This document shows, piece after piece, positions 35,172 to 44,173 of a stretch of DNA of 64,000 nucleotides. How positions within the stretch are numbered: the stretch's first letter is position 1; each line of letters opens with the position of its first letter. Origin of the DNA: an uncultured Acetatifactor sp. Its GTDB lineage: Bacteria; Bacillota; Clostridia; Lachnospirales; Lachnospiraceae. Below the pieces are notes generated by a model. The model did no database searches. It had not been told where the DNA came from and saw nothing but the letters and a program-made list of their open reading frames with translations. Made by a program: the position numbers and the translations under genes. The stretch spans positions 92,915 to 156,914 of the forward strand of contig CATKYJ010000006.1 in the NCBI GenBank assembly GCA_949840885.1, given 5' to 3'.

Positions 35172-37658
35172 ATGTCCGAGGATAAAGACAACGGACTTCG
35201 GACGAAGCATATGGTCAAATCATTTTATGTGGAAAGCGGGAAAGAGGACAGTGCGGGCATCCAGGCGCTGCTGGATGTCTGTAGAGGCCAGGAAGCGGAA
35301 ATCATATTCCGGCAGGGAACTTATTATTTTGACAAAGGCCTCGTGCTGACAAAAGAGCATCAAAACCTTACCTTAAGGGGAGAGGGGCAGGTACGCTTTA
35401 ACGGCGGAAAGCGGCTGCGAAACTGGAGCAAAGTGGCCGGGACGTCGGTGGCGGAGCGGTTTGACGAAGACGTCAGAGAGCATATCTATGTGTGCGACCT
35501 GGAGGAGGGAATATGGGCGCCAGGAAAAAATGTCCTGAAAGCCGGTGGTGCCCCGGCCCCCTGGAACTTCAATTCCAGAGGATTCGGCCGCCAGACGAGA
35601 GCCTCTCATCCGGAGGTGTTCTTTGACACACAGCCCATGAACCTTTCCCAGTATCCTAAGGGGGACGGATTCCTTACCATTACGGATGTGGGCGGGAAAA
35701 TGCTGGAGAGCGATTGGAATGTGGAGGGCGGCCGCCTGGAGGAGGGCTATTATTACAGGGACCAGCGTCCGAAACATTGGCAGAAATCCGACCAGATTTG
35801 GGCGTTGGGCTACTGGGCCTATGACTGGGCCAATTCCACCGAGCGCATTGAACAGATGGACGCACAGAGGCAGTTTATCAAAACCGCACCCCCTTACGGC
35901 AACTATTATTTCAAGGAGGGTCAGCGCTTCCGCTTCTACCATATCCTGGAGGAGGTAAACCAGCCCGGAGACTATTATGTGGACTATGACCATGGGAAAG
36001 TGTACATCTATCCCAAAGCCATGGAGGAATCCTCGGAGATCATATTATCCATGCTGGAAGAGCCTTTGCTGGCCATGGACGGCAGCAGCCGTATCACGGT
36101 GGAGGGAATCACGTTTGAGATGGTGCGGGGGGAAGCCGTGCAGTGTATCTCTGCTACGGATGTGGTATTCGATCACTGCCGCTTCCGGGATATCGGCAAT
36201 TACGCCATAGGCTTTGTCATGGGAAAGGGCAACCGGGTGCTGAATTCCGACATCCACGACTGCGGGGACGGAGGGGTGCTGATGTTCGGCGGCAACCGCC
36301 TGACTCTGGAGGAGGCGGGCGGCCTGGTGGAGAACAACCATATCTACCGCATTGCAAAATGGACAAAGTGCTACAATCCGCCCATCTCCCTGAGCGGGGT
36401 GGGATTCACGGCCAGACATAATCTGATTCACGATTGCCCACACACGGCCATCATGTACTGGGGAAACGAGATCGTGATAGAGGACAATGAAATCTATAGC
36501 GCGGTACTGGAGACCGGGGATGCCGGGGCCGTTTACACGGGCCGGGACTATACGTTCCGCGGGAACAAAGTGAACCATAACTATATCCATCACCTGGGCG
36601 GGGTGGGCATGGGAACCATGGCGATCTACAATGATGACTCCGTCTCCGGAACGGAGATGTGCCGCAATTATTTTGAGGAGGTTTCCCGGGCCGCTTTTAT
36701 GGGAGGGGGACGGGACTTTGTGGTGAAAAACAATGTCTTTGTCAAATGCTACCCGGCCATCGGCTTTGACTGCCGCAGCGCGGACGATCATCCCGTATGG
36801 CGGAATGCGGTGGAAAAAACCCTGCGGGAGCGCTTTTATCAGATACATGCCCATCCGGACCAGCAGCTGATGAGCCGGTATGAGCAGCAGATCTGTGAGA
36901 GCGAAAAGAACGAGACCGTAAGCGCCATGGAGAGCGAATATATCCGCCGCTACCCGGAGCTTGCCAAAATCCATGAATGCTACCAGAATCCCGTGAACGG
37001 AAAGACCCGTATCCCGGCCAGCGCCTGGATCGAGAGCAATGTCTTCTGTTCCAAAGCAAGGTTTCGCTATCGCTATGATGCGAAAGAAAAAGTCTATTAC
37101 GAGTTCGGAAAGCCTGTGGAGAATCCGCAGCAATACCTAAGCAATTACATCAACGACCCTGCCTGGGATCTGCGCCTTACCTGGTCGGCCCAGAAAGGGG
37201 AAATGCACTGGAACAGCAATTTTACAGCCTCCCCGGAGGACTTTGCGGACGCTAAGTGGGGGGAGTGGTCCCTGCGGCCGGATTCCCAGGCATTTGACTA
37301 TGGATATGTAGACACCGATTTCGGTTCCATCGGGCTGGAGGAGGAGAAACGGTGCGTCAATCCGGCCAGGGTCATGACCTGCATCATGCCTGCCAGAGAG
37401 AAAGAGCGCGCTGTGAGCATCGGGGTGAAAAACGCAGGCTCCGCCCGTGTTTCGGGAGTTCTTAAGGTATATGCGCCCCAGACAGTGGCCTTTGGGGCAG
37501 AGGCTGTGGAATTCTCGGTGGAAGCCGGGGAGGAAAAGGAATATCTCCTGGAGGTGCTTGAAAGCCCCAAAGAATTTGAGATGGAAGTGCGGTCCGACAC
37601 GCCCGGCGTGCGTCCTTCCCGGGGCATTTTCCTGACGGAGGCCAATGGAGGAAGCTAA
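35172..37658 (+). CDS. right-handed beta-helix enzyme (GH141-like candidate)
   Basis: An 828-aa protein without signal peptide. Residues about 290-540 hold many beta-helix turns (VVFDHCRFRDIGNYAIGF, NSDIHDCGDGGVLMFGG, NNHIYRI), with a conserved GDAGAVYTGRDY and MGGGRDFVVKNNVFVKC pattern that resembles beta-helix glycosidases such as GH141 or GH120. The N-terminal 280 residues and C-terminal ~170 are probably beta-sandwich domains. ATG at 35172 has its GGAGG only one base upstream, so a start at 35211 is possible. Cytoplasmic location implies action on imported oligosaccharide. Family assignment is uncertain. Confidence 0.75.
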   Translation: MSEDKDNGLRTKHMVKSFYVESGKEDSAGIQALLDVCRGQEAEIIFRQGTYYFDKGLVLTKEHQNLTLRGEGQVRFNGGKRLRNWSKVAGTSVAERFDEDVREHIYVCDLEEGIWAPGKNVLKAGGAPAPWNFNSRGFGRQTRASHPEVFFDTQPMNLSQYPKGDGFLTITDVGGKMLESDWNVEGGRLEEGYYYRDQRPKHWQKSDQIWALGYWAYDWANSTERIEQMDAQRQFIKTAPPYGNYYFKEGQRFRFYHILEEVNQPGDYYVDYDHGKVYIYPKAMEESSEIILSMLEEPLLAMDGSSRITVEGITFEMVRGEAVQCISATDVVFDHCRFRDIGNYAIGFVMGKGNRVLNSDIHDCGDGGVLMFGGNRLTLEEAGGLVENNHIYRIAKWTKCYNPPISLSGVGFTARHNLIHDCPHTAIMYWGNEIVIEDNEIYSAVLETGDAGAVYTGRDYTFRGNKVNHNYIHHLGGVGMGTMAIYNDDSVSGTEMCRNYFEEVSRAAFMGGGRDFVVKNNVFVKCYPAIGFDCRSADDHPVWRNAVEKTLRERFYQIHAHPDQQLMSRYEQQICESEKNETVSAMESEYIRRYPELAKIHECYQNPVNGKTRIPASAWIESNVFCSKARFRYRYDAKEKVYYEFGKPVENPQQYLSNYINDPAWDLRLTWSAQKGEMHWNSNFTASPEDFADAKWGEWSLRPDSQAFDYGYVDTDFGSIGLEEEKRCVNPARVMTCIMPAREKERAVSIGVKNAGSARVSGVLKVYAPQTVAFGAEAVEFSVEAGEEKEYLLEVLESPKEFEMEVRSDTPGVRPSRGIFLTEANGGS

Positions 37659-37661
37659 TCA

Positions 37662-39959
37662 ATGAAGAACAAATACGGTGATTTTCTGCCAGACGGGGAT
37701 GGGTTTCGGATCACCACACCGGACATTCCGCGGAACTGGTACAATTATCTGTGGAACGACAACTATATTACATTTGTCTCCCAGACAGGGGCAGGGGAGG
37801 GCTTTCTCCAGGACAGAATGGGCAGGAGAATAGGCCTGGTGGCCGAGAGAGGGCTTTATCTGCTGCGGGGGACGGGGGAGGGGCATTTTGGGGAAAGCTG
37901 GGGCATCTCAGGCCTGCCCGTAGAGCAGGAAAATGAAAGCTATGAGTGCGTTCACGTCCCGGGAGCCACCTCCATCCGCACGAAGAAGAACGCAATCAGT
38001 TCTTCTGTGACCTTTTTCGTTCCCCGGGAAGACCCTTGCGAGGTCTGGCATGTGAGTCTGAAAAATGAGGGCAGGGTCAGGCAGGAACTGAGGCTCATCG
38101 GCGCCTGCGGAACTGTGGTGGACGACAGATATGCCCGCCAGGGCTACAATCTCTCCGCCGCGGATTTTGATCCGGAGTTAAGCGGCATTGTCTGCAAGCG
38201 GCATTGCAACATTGACGGCAGGAAAAATGAGCCTTTCCTGGGTTTCATGGCCCTCTCGGAACCGGCGGATTCCTATGAGGGCACCATGAACGGCATCATA
38301 GGCCCCTACGGCTCCTTTGCCCATCCCAAATGCCTGGAGAGAGGGGGACTTGCCTCCGTTGGCGGAAATTCGGAGAAGCTGGGCTTTGCGCTGCAGAAGA
38401 ACCTTGTGCTGGAACCCGGAGAGAGTGCGGCGCTCACCTTTGTCTGCGGCGTGGCGTTCTCCCGGGAGGAGGCTGTAGCTTTATGTCAAAGATATCAGCG
38501 GCAGGAGGATGTGCTGGCCAGCGAAGAGGAAGTGCGGCGCAGCTTCCGGTCCCAGGTGGGGCAGGTGGAGATTGAGACGCCGGATCAGGAGCTGAACAGG
38601 CTGTTCACCTGGCTGAAGCATCAGGCGAATATGGGCTCCCGCTGGGCAAGAGTGCGGCACAATGGATACCGGGACATGACCAGCGACACGGAATGCCTGG
38701 CCGCGGTGAACCCAGGGCTTTCGCTTGCGCGGTTTAAGCGGGTACTGTCATACCAGTACTCCAACGGGTACGCTCCCCGTACCATTTCGGGGGGCAGCAT
38801 ATGCGACAACAATTTTGCCGACAATGGGGTATGGATTTCCTTTGCTGCAGGCACGATTTTAAAGGAACTTGGGGATGCAGGCATCATGGAGGAGACGGTT
38901 CCCTTTAATGACGGCTCGGAGGGTTCCGTCTATGAGCATGTCCGCCGCTCCGTGGATTTTCTCTACCATTTCCGCGGCAGGAACGGCCTGATCCGGATCT
39001 GGGGCGGCGACTGGAATGACTGCATGAACGAGGCAGGGATGCAGGGAGAGGGCGTCAGTGTATGGCTCAGCATCGCCTGGTACAGGGCCAATGAGACGTT
39101 TCGGGAGATTGCCCTGATCTGCGGCAGGCAGGAGGATGCGGCTCTTAGCGGGCAGCGGGGGCGCGAGATGCAGGAGCTTATCGAGACTTACGGCTGGGAT
39201 GGGGAGTATTATCTCACAGCCATCTCCGATGACGGCACGCCCATAGGCTCAAAGTCGAACCAGGAGGGACAAATGTTCCTGAATCCCCAGCTGTGGGCAG
39301 TGCTTTCAGGCGTGTCAAGGGACAGCCGGCACATACAGGCCATGGATGCGGTGGAGAAATACCTCTCCACGCCCCTGGGCACGGTGATCTCCGTCCCGGC
39401 TTACACAAAGTATGACGAGAGGATCGGCTCTGTGACCTTGAAGCCTGCGGGCGTCCATGAGAATGGCGGGGTATATCTGCACACCATTGCCTGGAAGATC
39501 GCCGCGGACGCCATGCTGAAGCGCCAGGAGAATGTGGAGCGGGATCTGGAGTGCATCCTGCCTTTTCGGAACAAAGTGGTGGACGGGCGGGCGGAGCCCT
39601 ATATCCTGTGCAATTCTTATTTCGGGGAGCAGACAGGCTACCGCTACGGCACGCCGGGTCAGAGCTGGCGCACTGCGGCCGGGCCGTGGCTGGAAAAGGC
39701 GCTGGTGAATTTCGTGTTTGGCTTAAGGCCAGAGATGGAGGGTCTGAGCGTAGAGCCCTGTCTTCCGGTATCCTGGAAGAACTGCTCTGTGAAAAAAGCT
39801 TTCCGGGGGGCAGCTTACGAAATCCACTATGAAAACAACGGCCCCGATGTAGTCGGGATCCGGGTAGACGGCCAGGCAATTGACGGAAATGTGCTTCCCT
39901 GGGAAGAGGGGAAAGCGTATCAGGTATATGTGACCACTGGCGTCAGGAAAGGGGAATAG
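37662..39959 (+). CDS. GH94-family glycoside phosphorylase
   Basis: A 765-aa enzyme of the cellobiose/chitobiose/cyclic-glucan phosphorylase family, which splits a beta-glycosidic bond with phosphate to give a sugar 1-phosphate. An N-terminal beta-sandwich (about 1-280) is followed by an alpha/alpha barrel holding RIWGGDWNDCMNE with the catalytic Asp450, HENGGVYLH, and GTPGQSWRTAAGPW for phosphate. It starts 3 bases after the beta-helix stop, so they are translationally coupled. No signal peptide. The specificity loop differs from the cellobiose phosphorylases I know, so the disaccharide is unknown. Confidence 0.88.
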   Translation: MKNKYGDFLPDGDGFRITTPDIPRNWYNYLWNDNYITFVSQTGAGEGFLQDRMGRRIGLVAERGLYLLRGTGEGHFGESWGISGLPVEQENESYECVHVPGATSIRTKKNAISSSVTFFVPREDPCEVWHVSLKNEGRVRQELRLIGACGTVVDDRYARQGYNLSAADFDPELSGIVCKRHCNIDGRKNEPFLGFMALSEPADSYEGTMNGIIGPYGSFAHPKCLERGGLASVGGNSEKLGFALQKNLVLEPGESAALTFVCGVAFSREEAVALCQRYQRQEDVLASEEEVRRSFRSQVGQVEIETPDQELNRLFTWLKHQANMGSRWARVRHNGYRDMTSDTECLAAVNPGLSLARFKRVLSYQYSNGYAPRTISGGSICDNNFADNGVWISFAAGTILKELGDAGIMEETVPFNDGSEGSVYEHVRRSVDFLYHFRGRNGLIRIWGGDWNDCMNEAGMQGEGVSVWLSIAWYRANETFREIALICGRQEDAALSGQRGREMQELIETYGWDGEYYLTAISDDGTPIGSKSNQEGQMFLNPQLWAVLSGVSRDSRHIQAMDAVEKYLSTPLGTVISVPAYTKYDERIGSVTLKPAGVHENGGVYLHTIAWKIAADAMLKRQENVERDLECILPFRNKVVDGRAEPYILCNSYFGEQTGYRYGTPGQSWRTAAGPWLEKALVNFVFGLRPEMEGLSVEPCLPVSWKNCSVKKAFRGAAYEIHYENNGPDVVGIRVDGQAIDGNVLPWEEGKAYQVYVTTGVRKGE

Positions 39960-39962
39960 GAA

Positions 39963-40856
39963 ATGGACAATATTTTGTTTAAGGGGATTTACAGCGCCAC
40001 CTTTTCTATTTATGATGAATATCTGAATGTAAAAAAGGACAGCGTGGAGAAACTGGTTCGGTATAATCTGAGGAACGGCATTAACGGTTTCTATGTGGGC
40101 GGCAATACGGGCGAATGCACTGTGCTGCCCAACAGGACCAGGAAACAGATGCTGGAGACAGTCAAGGAGAGCGCCCGGGGAGAGGGAAGGATCATCGCCC
40201 ATGTGGGGGCAGGGCATATGGATGATGTCATGGATCTGATCGAACATGCCAATGGAGTAGGGGTGGATGCCATAGCATCGCTTCCGCCTTCCCTCACGGC
40301 CTATTACAAGCCGGATGAGATCATCGAATATTACAAAGAGATCGCCTCCATTGCAAAAGCGCCGGTGCTGGCCTATGTGACTCCGGTGCTGACCTGTGAT
40401 GTGATGTGGTTCGCAGGCCAGATCATGAACATCGAGAATGTAGTGGGCATCAAGCTGACCATAGCGGACTACTACCTGTTCGAGAAGATCAAGCTGGTGC
40501 AAGACGGGAACATCAATATCCTCAACGGGCCGGACGAGTCCATGCTCAGCGGCCTGGTCATGGGCGCGGACGGGGCCATCGGCACTACCTATAATCTGAT
40601 GCCCGCCACGGCTTGCGGGATATACAGCAGTTTTCGAAAGAACGACATGGCGGAGGCGCTGAACTATCAGCATAAACTGAACCGCTGCATAGACGTCCTC
40701 CTAGGATCCAACATCGCCAAGTGGAAATCCATCCTTACCGTGCTGGACATTGATCCCGGCTACACAGTGGATCCCGCCAGGATGCCCTCCGAGAGCGAGG
40801 TGAGGGAGGTCATCGCCCTGCTGGAGAAAGCGGGCTGCACAAAGGAAATGGTATGA
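39963..40856 (+). CDS. N-acetylneuraminate lyase / DapA-family aldolase
   Basis: A 297-aa (beta/alpha)8 class I aldolase. Seen are YVGGNTGEC (carboxylate site), a Tyr in VLAYVTP near residue 138 and Schiff-base Lys164 in VVGIKLT. The GGNTGE form is closest to sialic acid lyase-type members, but the family also cleaves 2-keto-3-deoxy sugar acids and dehydrates others. Its start overlaps the GH94 operon end by a 3-base gap, so it belongs to the same unit and probably acts on the sugar released by phosphorolysis. The usual nanE/nanK partners are not here. Confidence 0.9.
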   Translation: MDNILFKGIYSATFSIYDEYLNVKKDSVEKLVRYNLRNGINGFYVGGNTGECTVLPNRTRKQMLETVKESARGEGRIIAHVGAGHMDDVMDLIEHANGVGVDAIASLPPSLTAYYKPDEIIEYYKEIASIAKAPVLAYVTPVLTCDVMWFAGQIMNIENVVGIKLTIADYYLFEKIKLVQDGNINILNGPDESMLSGLVMGADGAIGTTYNLMPATACGIYSSFRKNDMAEALNYQHKLNRCIDVLLGSNIAKWKSILTVLDIDPGYTVDPARMPSESEVREVIALLEKAGCTKEMV

Positions 40857-40863
40857 GATATGT

Positions 40864-40980
40864 AACGGTGGGGATTTTATCTATCTGCGCTTTGAATTTG
40901 TAGGCGGTGCGGGGAATGCGTTGGATGACTCCGTATCATATGAGGAAATTTGGGATACAGACGGCAATAAGATTAAGTAA
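40864..40980 (+). pseudogene. C-terminal remnant of an unknown gene
   Basis: An in-frame tail with a protein-like reading (GGDFIYLRFEFVGG, then YEEIWDTDGNKIK and stop) begins right at the end of the aldolase gene and has no start or upstream part. It is followed by a good terminator, which is consistent with the 3' end of a lost gene. I do not recognise the family. Confidence 0.5.
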
Positions 40981-40996
40981 ACTGGAGAAATCAAAG

Positions 40997-41026
40997 AAAG
41001 GTTCTGGTGCGTGCCAGAACCTTTTT
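40997..41026 (+). terminator. terminator after the aldolase operon / gene remnant
   Basis: AGGTTCTGG and CCAGAACCT form a perfect 9-bp stem with a 6-base loop and TTTTT after it. Confidence 0.88.
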
Positions 41027-41095
41027 CACGTTATTGTTTTCTGGCGGCATTTCCTTTTTTGTATTGAATCCTTTTGTACCGCGAAACATCATAAT

Positions 41096-41250
41096 TTTTT
41101 GATTTTTTTAACGGGCACGACGAAATATCTAAGACCTATTCCTTTCCGAAATCATATGTCAGTTACCGCAAGCCAAGGGCGGTTAGCACAGAGCAGAGAG
41201 AACGGGCAAGGCAGATGATGACTGCAAAGAATAAGGCAAAAGGAGATTAA
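41096..41250 (+). pseudogene. C-terminal remnant of a mobile-element-type gene
   Basis: An in-frame tail reads FFNGHDEISKTYSF, then SYVSYRKPRAVSTEQRERAR and a Lys/Ala-rich end. It has no start codon context and begins in AT-rich sequence where composition changes from the core genome. I do not recognise it with certainty; its company (relaxase tail, DUF3847) suggests a mobilisable element. Confidence 0.45.
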
Positions 41251-41334
41251 GCAAAATTTAATGGAATTGTGTATGCGTTTGTGGTAAGATAATGACATTG
41301 AACAATTTGACAAATCGGAATTGTAGAGGTATAT

Positions 41335-41874
41335 ATGATGAACCCAGTAGAATACGCATGGAATGAACATGAAAGGCAATTATATATTGAAAATAAAATT
41401 ATTATCCCATCTTCATATAAGATAAAAATTATTGATGATGTGAACGAAAGAAATAAATTAGAGCATATTTTGGAAAGATTATCTCAAAGAGAATTAGCAA
41501 TTTGGGCAATTAAAAATGCTGAAAGATTTATTTCTTATATAAATATTGGAAACGAAAAATCAAAAAATGATATTATTTCTAAAACAAGTGGTATTTTACA
41601 AAAGAGAATTGACAATAAAACAAATGCATTTGAATTGAGAAAAGCAGGATTTTTAGCTAATACACTTGCCAAAAATTCGATTAATGAAATAAGTAAGTTT
41701 TCATCAAGAATATACGCTCAAGCTATTGCAACAGGGCATATGAGAGGTCATGCTATCGTTTCATCTGATTATGCAATAAAGGTTATTAATCTTTTGAATA
41801 ATAACAGTAAGGTTGAAGCCATTAAGGAACGAGACAAGCAAATAGAATTAGCAAAGTCATTCTTATCAAAATAA
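41335..41874 (+). CDS. Imm5-like putative immunity protein
   Basis: A 179-aa, all-helical protein from a strongly AT-rich gene. The order RELAIWAIKNAER, then a Lys/Ala-rich middle, then YAQAIATGHMRGHAI matches the layout of Imm5-type immunity proteins of polymorphic toxin systems (WAIDCAER ... AAGHAVATAHV in typical members). Such proteins protect the cell against a secreted toxin. No toxin gene is nearby, so it could be an orphan kept for defence against neighbours. GAGGT precedes ATG. Composition unlike its neighbours indicates transfer. A terminator follows at 41947. Confidence 0.7.
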   Translation: MMNPVEYAWNEHERQLYIENKIIIPSSYKIKIIDDVNERNKLEHILERLSQRELAIWAIKNAERFISYINIGNEKSKNDIISKTSGILQKRIDNKTNAFELRKAGFLANTLAKNSINEISKFSSRIYAQAIATGHMRGHAIVSSDYAIKVINLLNNNSKVEAIKERDKQIELAKSFLSK

Positions 41875-41946
41875 ACTACAACTTCCCATTTGTCGGGGAA
41901 AATCAGAACAGAAAAATGATGTAAAAACGGAATATTGTTTACTTTT

Positions 41947-41987
41947 AGGTAGCGATTATCTTAACAGACAATCAGCTACCTTTTTTG
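41947..41987 (+). terminator. terminator after the immunity gene
   Basis: AGGTAGC with inner GATT pairs with AATC and GCTACCT; seven T residues follow. Such a hairpin before DUF3847 may be part of the imported element. Confidence 0.85.
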
Positions 41988-42032
41988 TTTTCAGAAACTA
42001 TCAACACAATACAGAAAGAATGAGGTATCAAA

Positions 42033-42347
42033 ATGATTGAAAGCAAGAATGACGCAAGCAGGAACTTAGAAAAAGCGTTGCAGGCATTGGAACAGGCAAA
42101 ACAGCGTGTAGCCAACGAAAAGAAAAAGCAGAACGAGAAGAAACGCAAAGCCGAGAACTACCACAAATACATCATGGGCGGTATTATCGGGAAGTATTTC
42201 CCCGACTGTTACCGCTATGACGAGGACGAGTTAAACCGTATCTTGTCGGTTGCTTTGCAGACAAGGGAGTGTCAGCAGATTATCGCTAAAATCAAGTCAG
42301 AAAGCCGAGAAACCACTCATCCACAATCCACTCTCCCCAATGCCTAA
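42033..42347 (+). CDS. DUF3847 protein of mobilisable elements
   Basis: A 104-aa protein with a long basic helix (LEQAKQRVANEKKKQNEKKRK) followed by YHKYIMGGIIGKYFPDCYRYDEDELN, the pattern of DUF3847. These genes normally sit directly before a MobA/MobL relaxase in Clostridia mobile elements, and a relaxase tail does follow here. The role is unknown, perhaps accessory to DNA transfer. Because the relaxase is truncated, this is probably a relic. Confidence 0.8.
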   Translation: MIESKNDASRNLEKALQALEQAKQRVANEKKKQNEKKRKAENYHKYIMGGIIGKYFPDCYRYDEDELNRILSVALQTRECQQIIAKIKSESRETTHPQSTLPNA

Positions 42348-42393
42348 AAGAATGCGAGGGTGTTGTCTGCCTTGCGGCAGCCCAAAGGGACAG

Positions 42394-42780
42394 AAATTAA
42401 ACCGAATAAAGGAACTGTCAAAAATGTATGCCCTCTATGCGCCAATCCAAGCCACCTATAAGGAGAGCCAGTCACTCAAAGGACTTGCGAAAATGAAATA
42501 CGATAAGGAGCATAAAGACAGCTTATCGAAGTACCCCGAATTAAAGGAGCATATGCAGAGACTTTTACAGAACGGCGAGAAGATAACGCCGAAACAGTGG
42601 AAAGCCGAGATACAGTCTTTGCAGTCTGAATATGACAGTATCGGCAAGGAGCAGAGCAAGACCGCCACAGAATTAGCATATGCGGAAGTTATCAGCTATA
42701 ACAAGAAAAATCTTGAAAGGGAGCTTCAGAACGAGAGCCGACAGCAGAACAGAACGAAACGGAGGGAGGAAGAAATCTAA
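42394..42780 (+). pseudogene. 3' remnant of a MobA/MobL-type relaxase
   Basis: In-frame sequence IKELSKMYALYAPIQATY ... SKTATELAYAEVISYNKKN ... RREEEI is the C-terminal part of a Clostridia relaxase. The catalytic N-terminal domain is absent: the reading joins the intergenic sequence after DUF3847 at about 42394. A small palindrome (CTGCC-TTGC-GGCAG near 42368) at the join could be a leftover of the transfer origin or leader. An internal deletion best explains it. Confidence 0.75.
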
Positions 42781-42802
42781 TGAAAATTTGATAGAAATAT
42801 GA

Positions 42803-43129
42803 GTGAGATTATGGTATTTTGATTTAGAAGTAAAAAATATCAATTCAACCCATGTTATTTCCGCGTGGGATAATGAATGTTTGGTTGGGCTGGTTCGAGA
42901 ATTAGATGACGGGGAAACAGTTGCATTTATTCATTACCTTTTGGTAGACCCCAAATATCAAGGATTGCATATTGGAGATATGCTGATGAAGCGTTTAATG
43001 GGATATTTAGATAAGGTACTTTATGTAAAGATTATGCCTTCTGACCCAAATACAATCCCATTTTATGAGCGTTATGGATTTAAACAGTACGAAAACTATT
43101 CAGCAATGGTGATAAAAAACTTTAATTAA
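42803..43129 (+). pseudogene. 5'-truncated GNAT acetyltransferase
   Basis: A 108-aa reading with the GNAT core: HVISAWDNECLVGLVREL, YLLVDPKYQGLHIGDML (acetyl-CoA site) and IPFYERYGFK. Usual relatives have about 30-40 more residues upstream, where here only a few codons and then stops are found, and no ribosome site precedes ATG. It is AT-rich like the island. It could be an expressed small enzyme, but truncation is more likely. Confidence 0.6.
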
Positions 43130-43139
43130 TTATTAACAT

Positions 43140-43230
43140 GATGGTGGGATTTCCAGCGAAGCTAACTTTATCCGCCATTTCCAGAACAAGAATGGAATCA
43201 CCTCTGGGGAATACCGGGCGCGGCTTCCCT
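43140..43230 (+). pseudogene. remnant of the C-terminus of an AraC regulator
   Basis: Frame from 43140 reads GGISSEANFIRHFQNKNG then ITSGEYR, the last helix-turn-helix of an AraC protein. Everything upstream is gone, and the minus-strand AraC gene ends at 43229, so two AraC 3' ends lie tail to tail. GC content jumps up here from the AT-rich island. Confidence 0.7.
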
Positions 43231-44173
43231 ATTTTCGGCGAACAGAAGCAGGCGTACACTGGTATTCCTCTCTGAACTTCCGGTAGAAAAAGCTGATGTT
43301 CTGATACCCCGCCCTTTTGCTGATGGATTCGACTGGCAGATCCGTCTGAAGCAGCAGCTCCATGGCATAATTCATTCTTGTCTTCTGAATATGTGAGGAA
43401 ATGGTACAGCCTGTCAGCCGCACGAACAGCCGGTTGATGTAATCGGGATTGTAATGATAGGCACTGGCGATATCCTGTACGGAAACGGTGGAATAATTGG
43501 CTTTTATATAGTCCAGGATGTCGCCCATCATAGCCCGGTGAAACTCTTCCTGATCGGAAGTCCTGATATTCATACGGTATTCCCTGGGCAGCAGAATCAG
43601 GAGCCTCTCGATGTAATCCACAGTGATGTGCTGTCTGTTGGGAAAGCTGCACATCAGTTCCTCCACGATCCGTTCCAGCGTAATGACGCTTTCTGTCTTT
43701 TCCGATGTCTTTGGAGTGAAGCGAATATACAGATACTGGCTGCGCTTGCGGTTGATCATGGCTTTTAAGGTGGTGTCAAGCTCAGAGCCGATCTGCTGGC
43801 TGATTTCCTTTACAAAGAAAACATCGTCTATTCCCAGACAGACAATCAGGCTTTCCTCGGCAGAATAGAATTCACAATGCTTTACATTGATGTCGATTAG
43901 ACAAAACTCCCCCTTTTCAAAACAGAAGACTTCCCCTGCGATGCGCTGATGCATTTTCCCGCTGACCACATAGAGCAGCTCGATATGGTTGTGGGAATGC
44001 TCCTCAGTGGTCTGCCCCGGGGTGTAACGGATGGGGCAGGCGCCACAGTCGCTGTGATGAAGGGACAGGAGCAGTGTATGGGATATGCAGCTTTCGGCGG
44101 TGGTCGTTTCAGGAGCCGGCTCGCTGCAGGGATTTGGCTCTGCGGTTCCCAATACCGAAAATGGCTTTTGCAC
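43229..44173 (-). CDS. AraC-family regulator with a recombined 5' end
   Basis: Reads as 314 aa from a GTG at 44173. From about residue 35 it is a normal AraC protein: cupin segment TTEEHSHNHIELLYVVSGK, and two helix-turn-helix motifs (VQDIASAYHYNPDYINRLF; VESISKRAGYQNISFFYRKFREE). The first ~30 residues are the antisense of a GH2 gene tail, so the native start is lost and no ribosome site is evident. It may be silent, or may use an internal start. The 3' end abuts another AraC remnant. Confidence 0.75.
   Translation of the reverse strand: MQKPFSVLGTAEPNPCSEPAPETTTAESCISHTLLLSLHHSDCGACPIRYTPGQTTEEHSHNHIELLYVVSGKMHQRIAGEVFCFEKGEFCLIDINVKHCEFYSAEESLIVCLGIDDVFFVKEISQQIGSELDTTLKAMINRKRSQYLYIRFTPKTSEKTESVITLERIVEELMCSFPNRQHITVDYIERLLILLPREYRMNIRTSDQEEFHRAMMGDILDYIKANYSTVSVQDIASAYHYNPDYINRLFVRLTGCTISSHIQKTRMNYAMELLLQTDLPVESISKRAGYQNISFFYRKFREEYQCTPASVRRK

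Noticed and set aside
36045..37133. Minus-strand 362-codon open frame inside the beta-helix gene
   Set aside because: Complement of a strongly coding region; product reads as random His/Val/Ala-rich sequence.
37662..39959. GH94 gene considered as plain cellobiose phosphorylase
   Set aside because: Family motifs are there, but neighbour genes (beta-helix enzyme, sialate-lyase-type aldolase) do not fit cellulose use; substrate left open.
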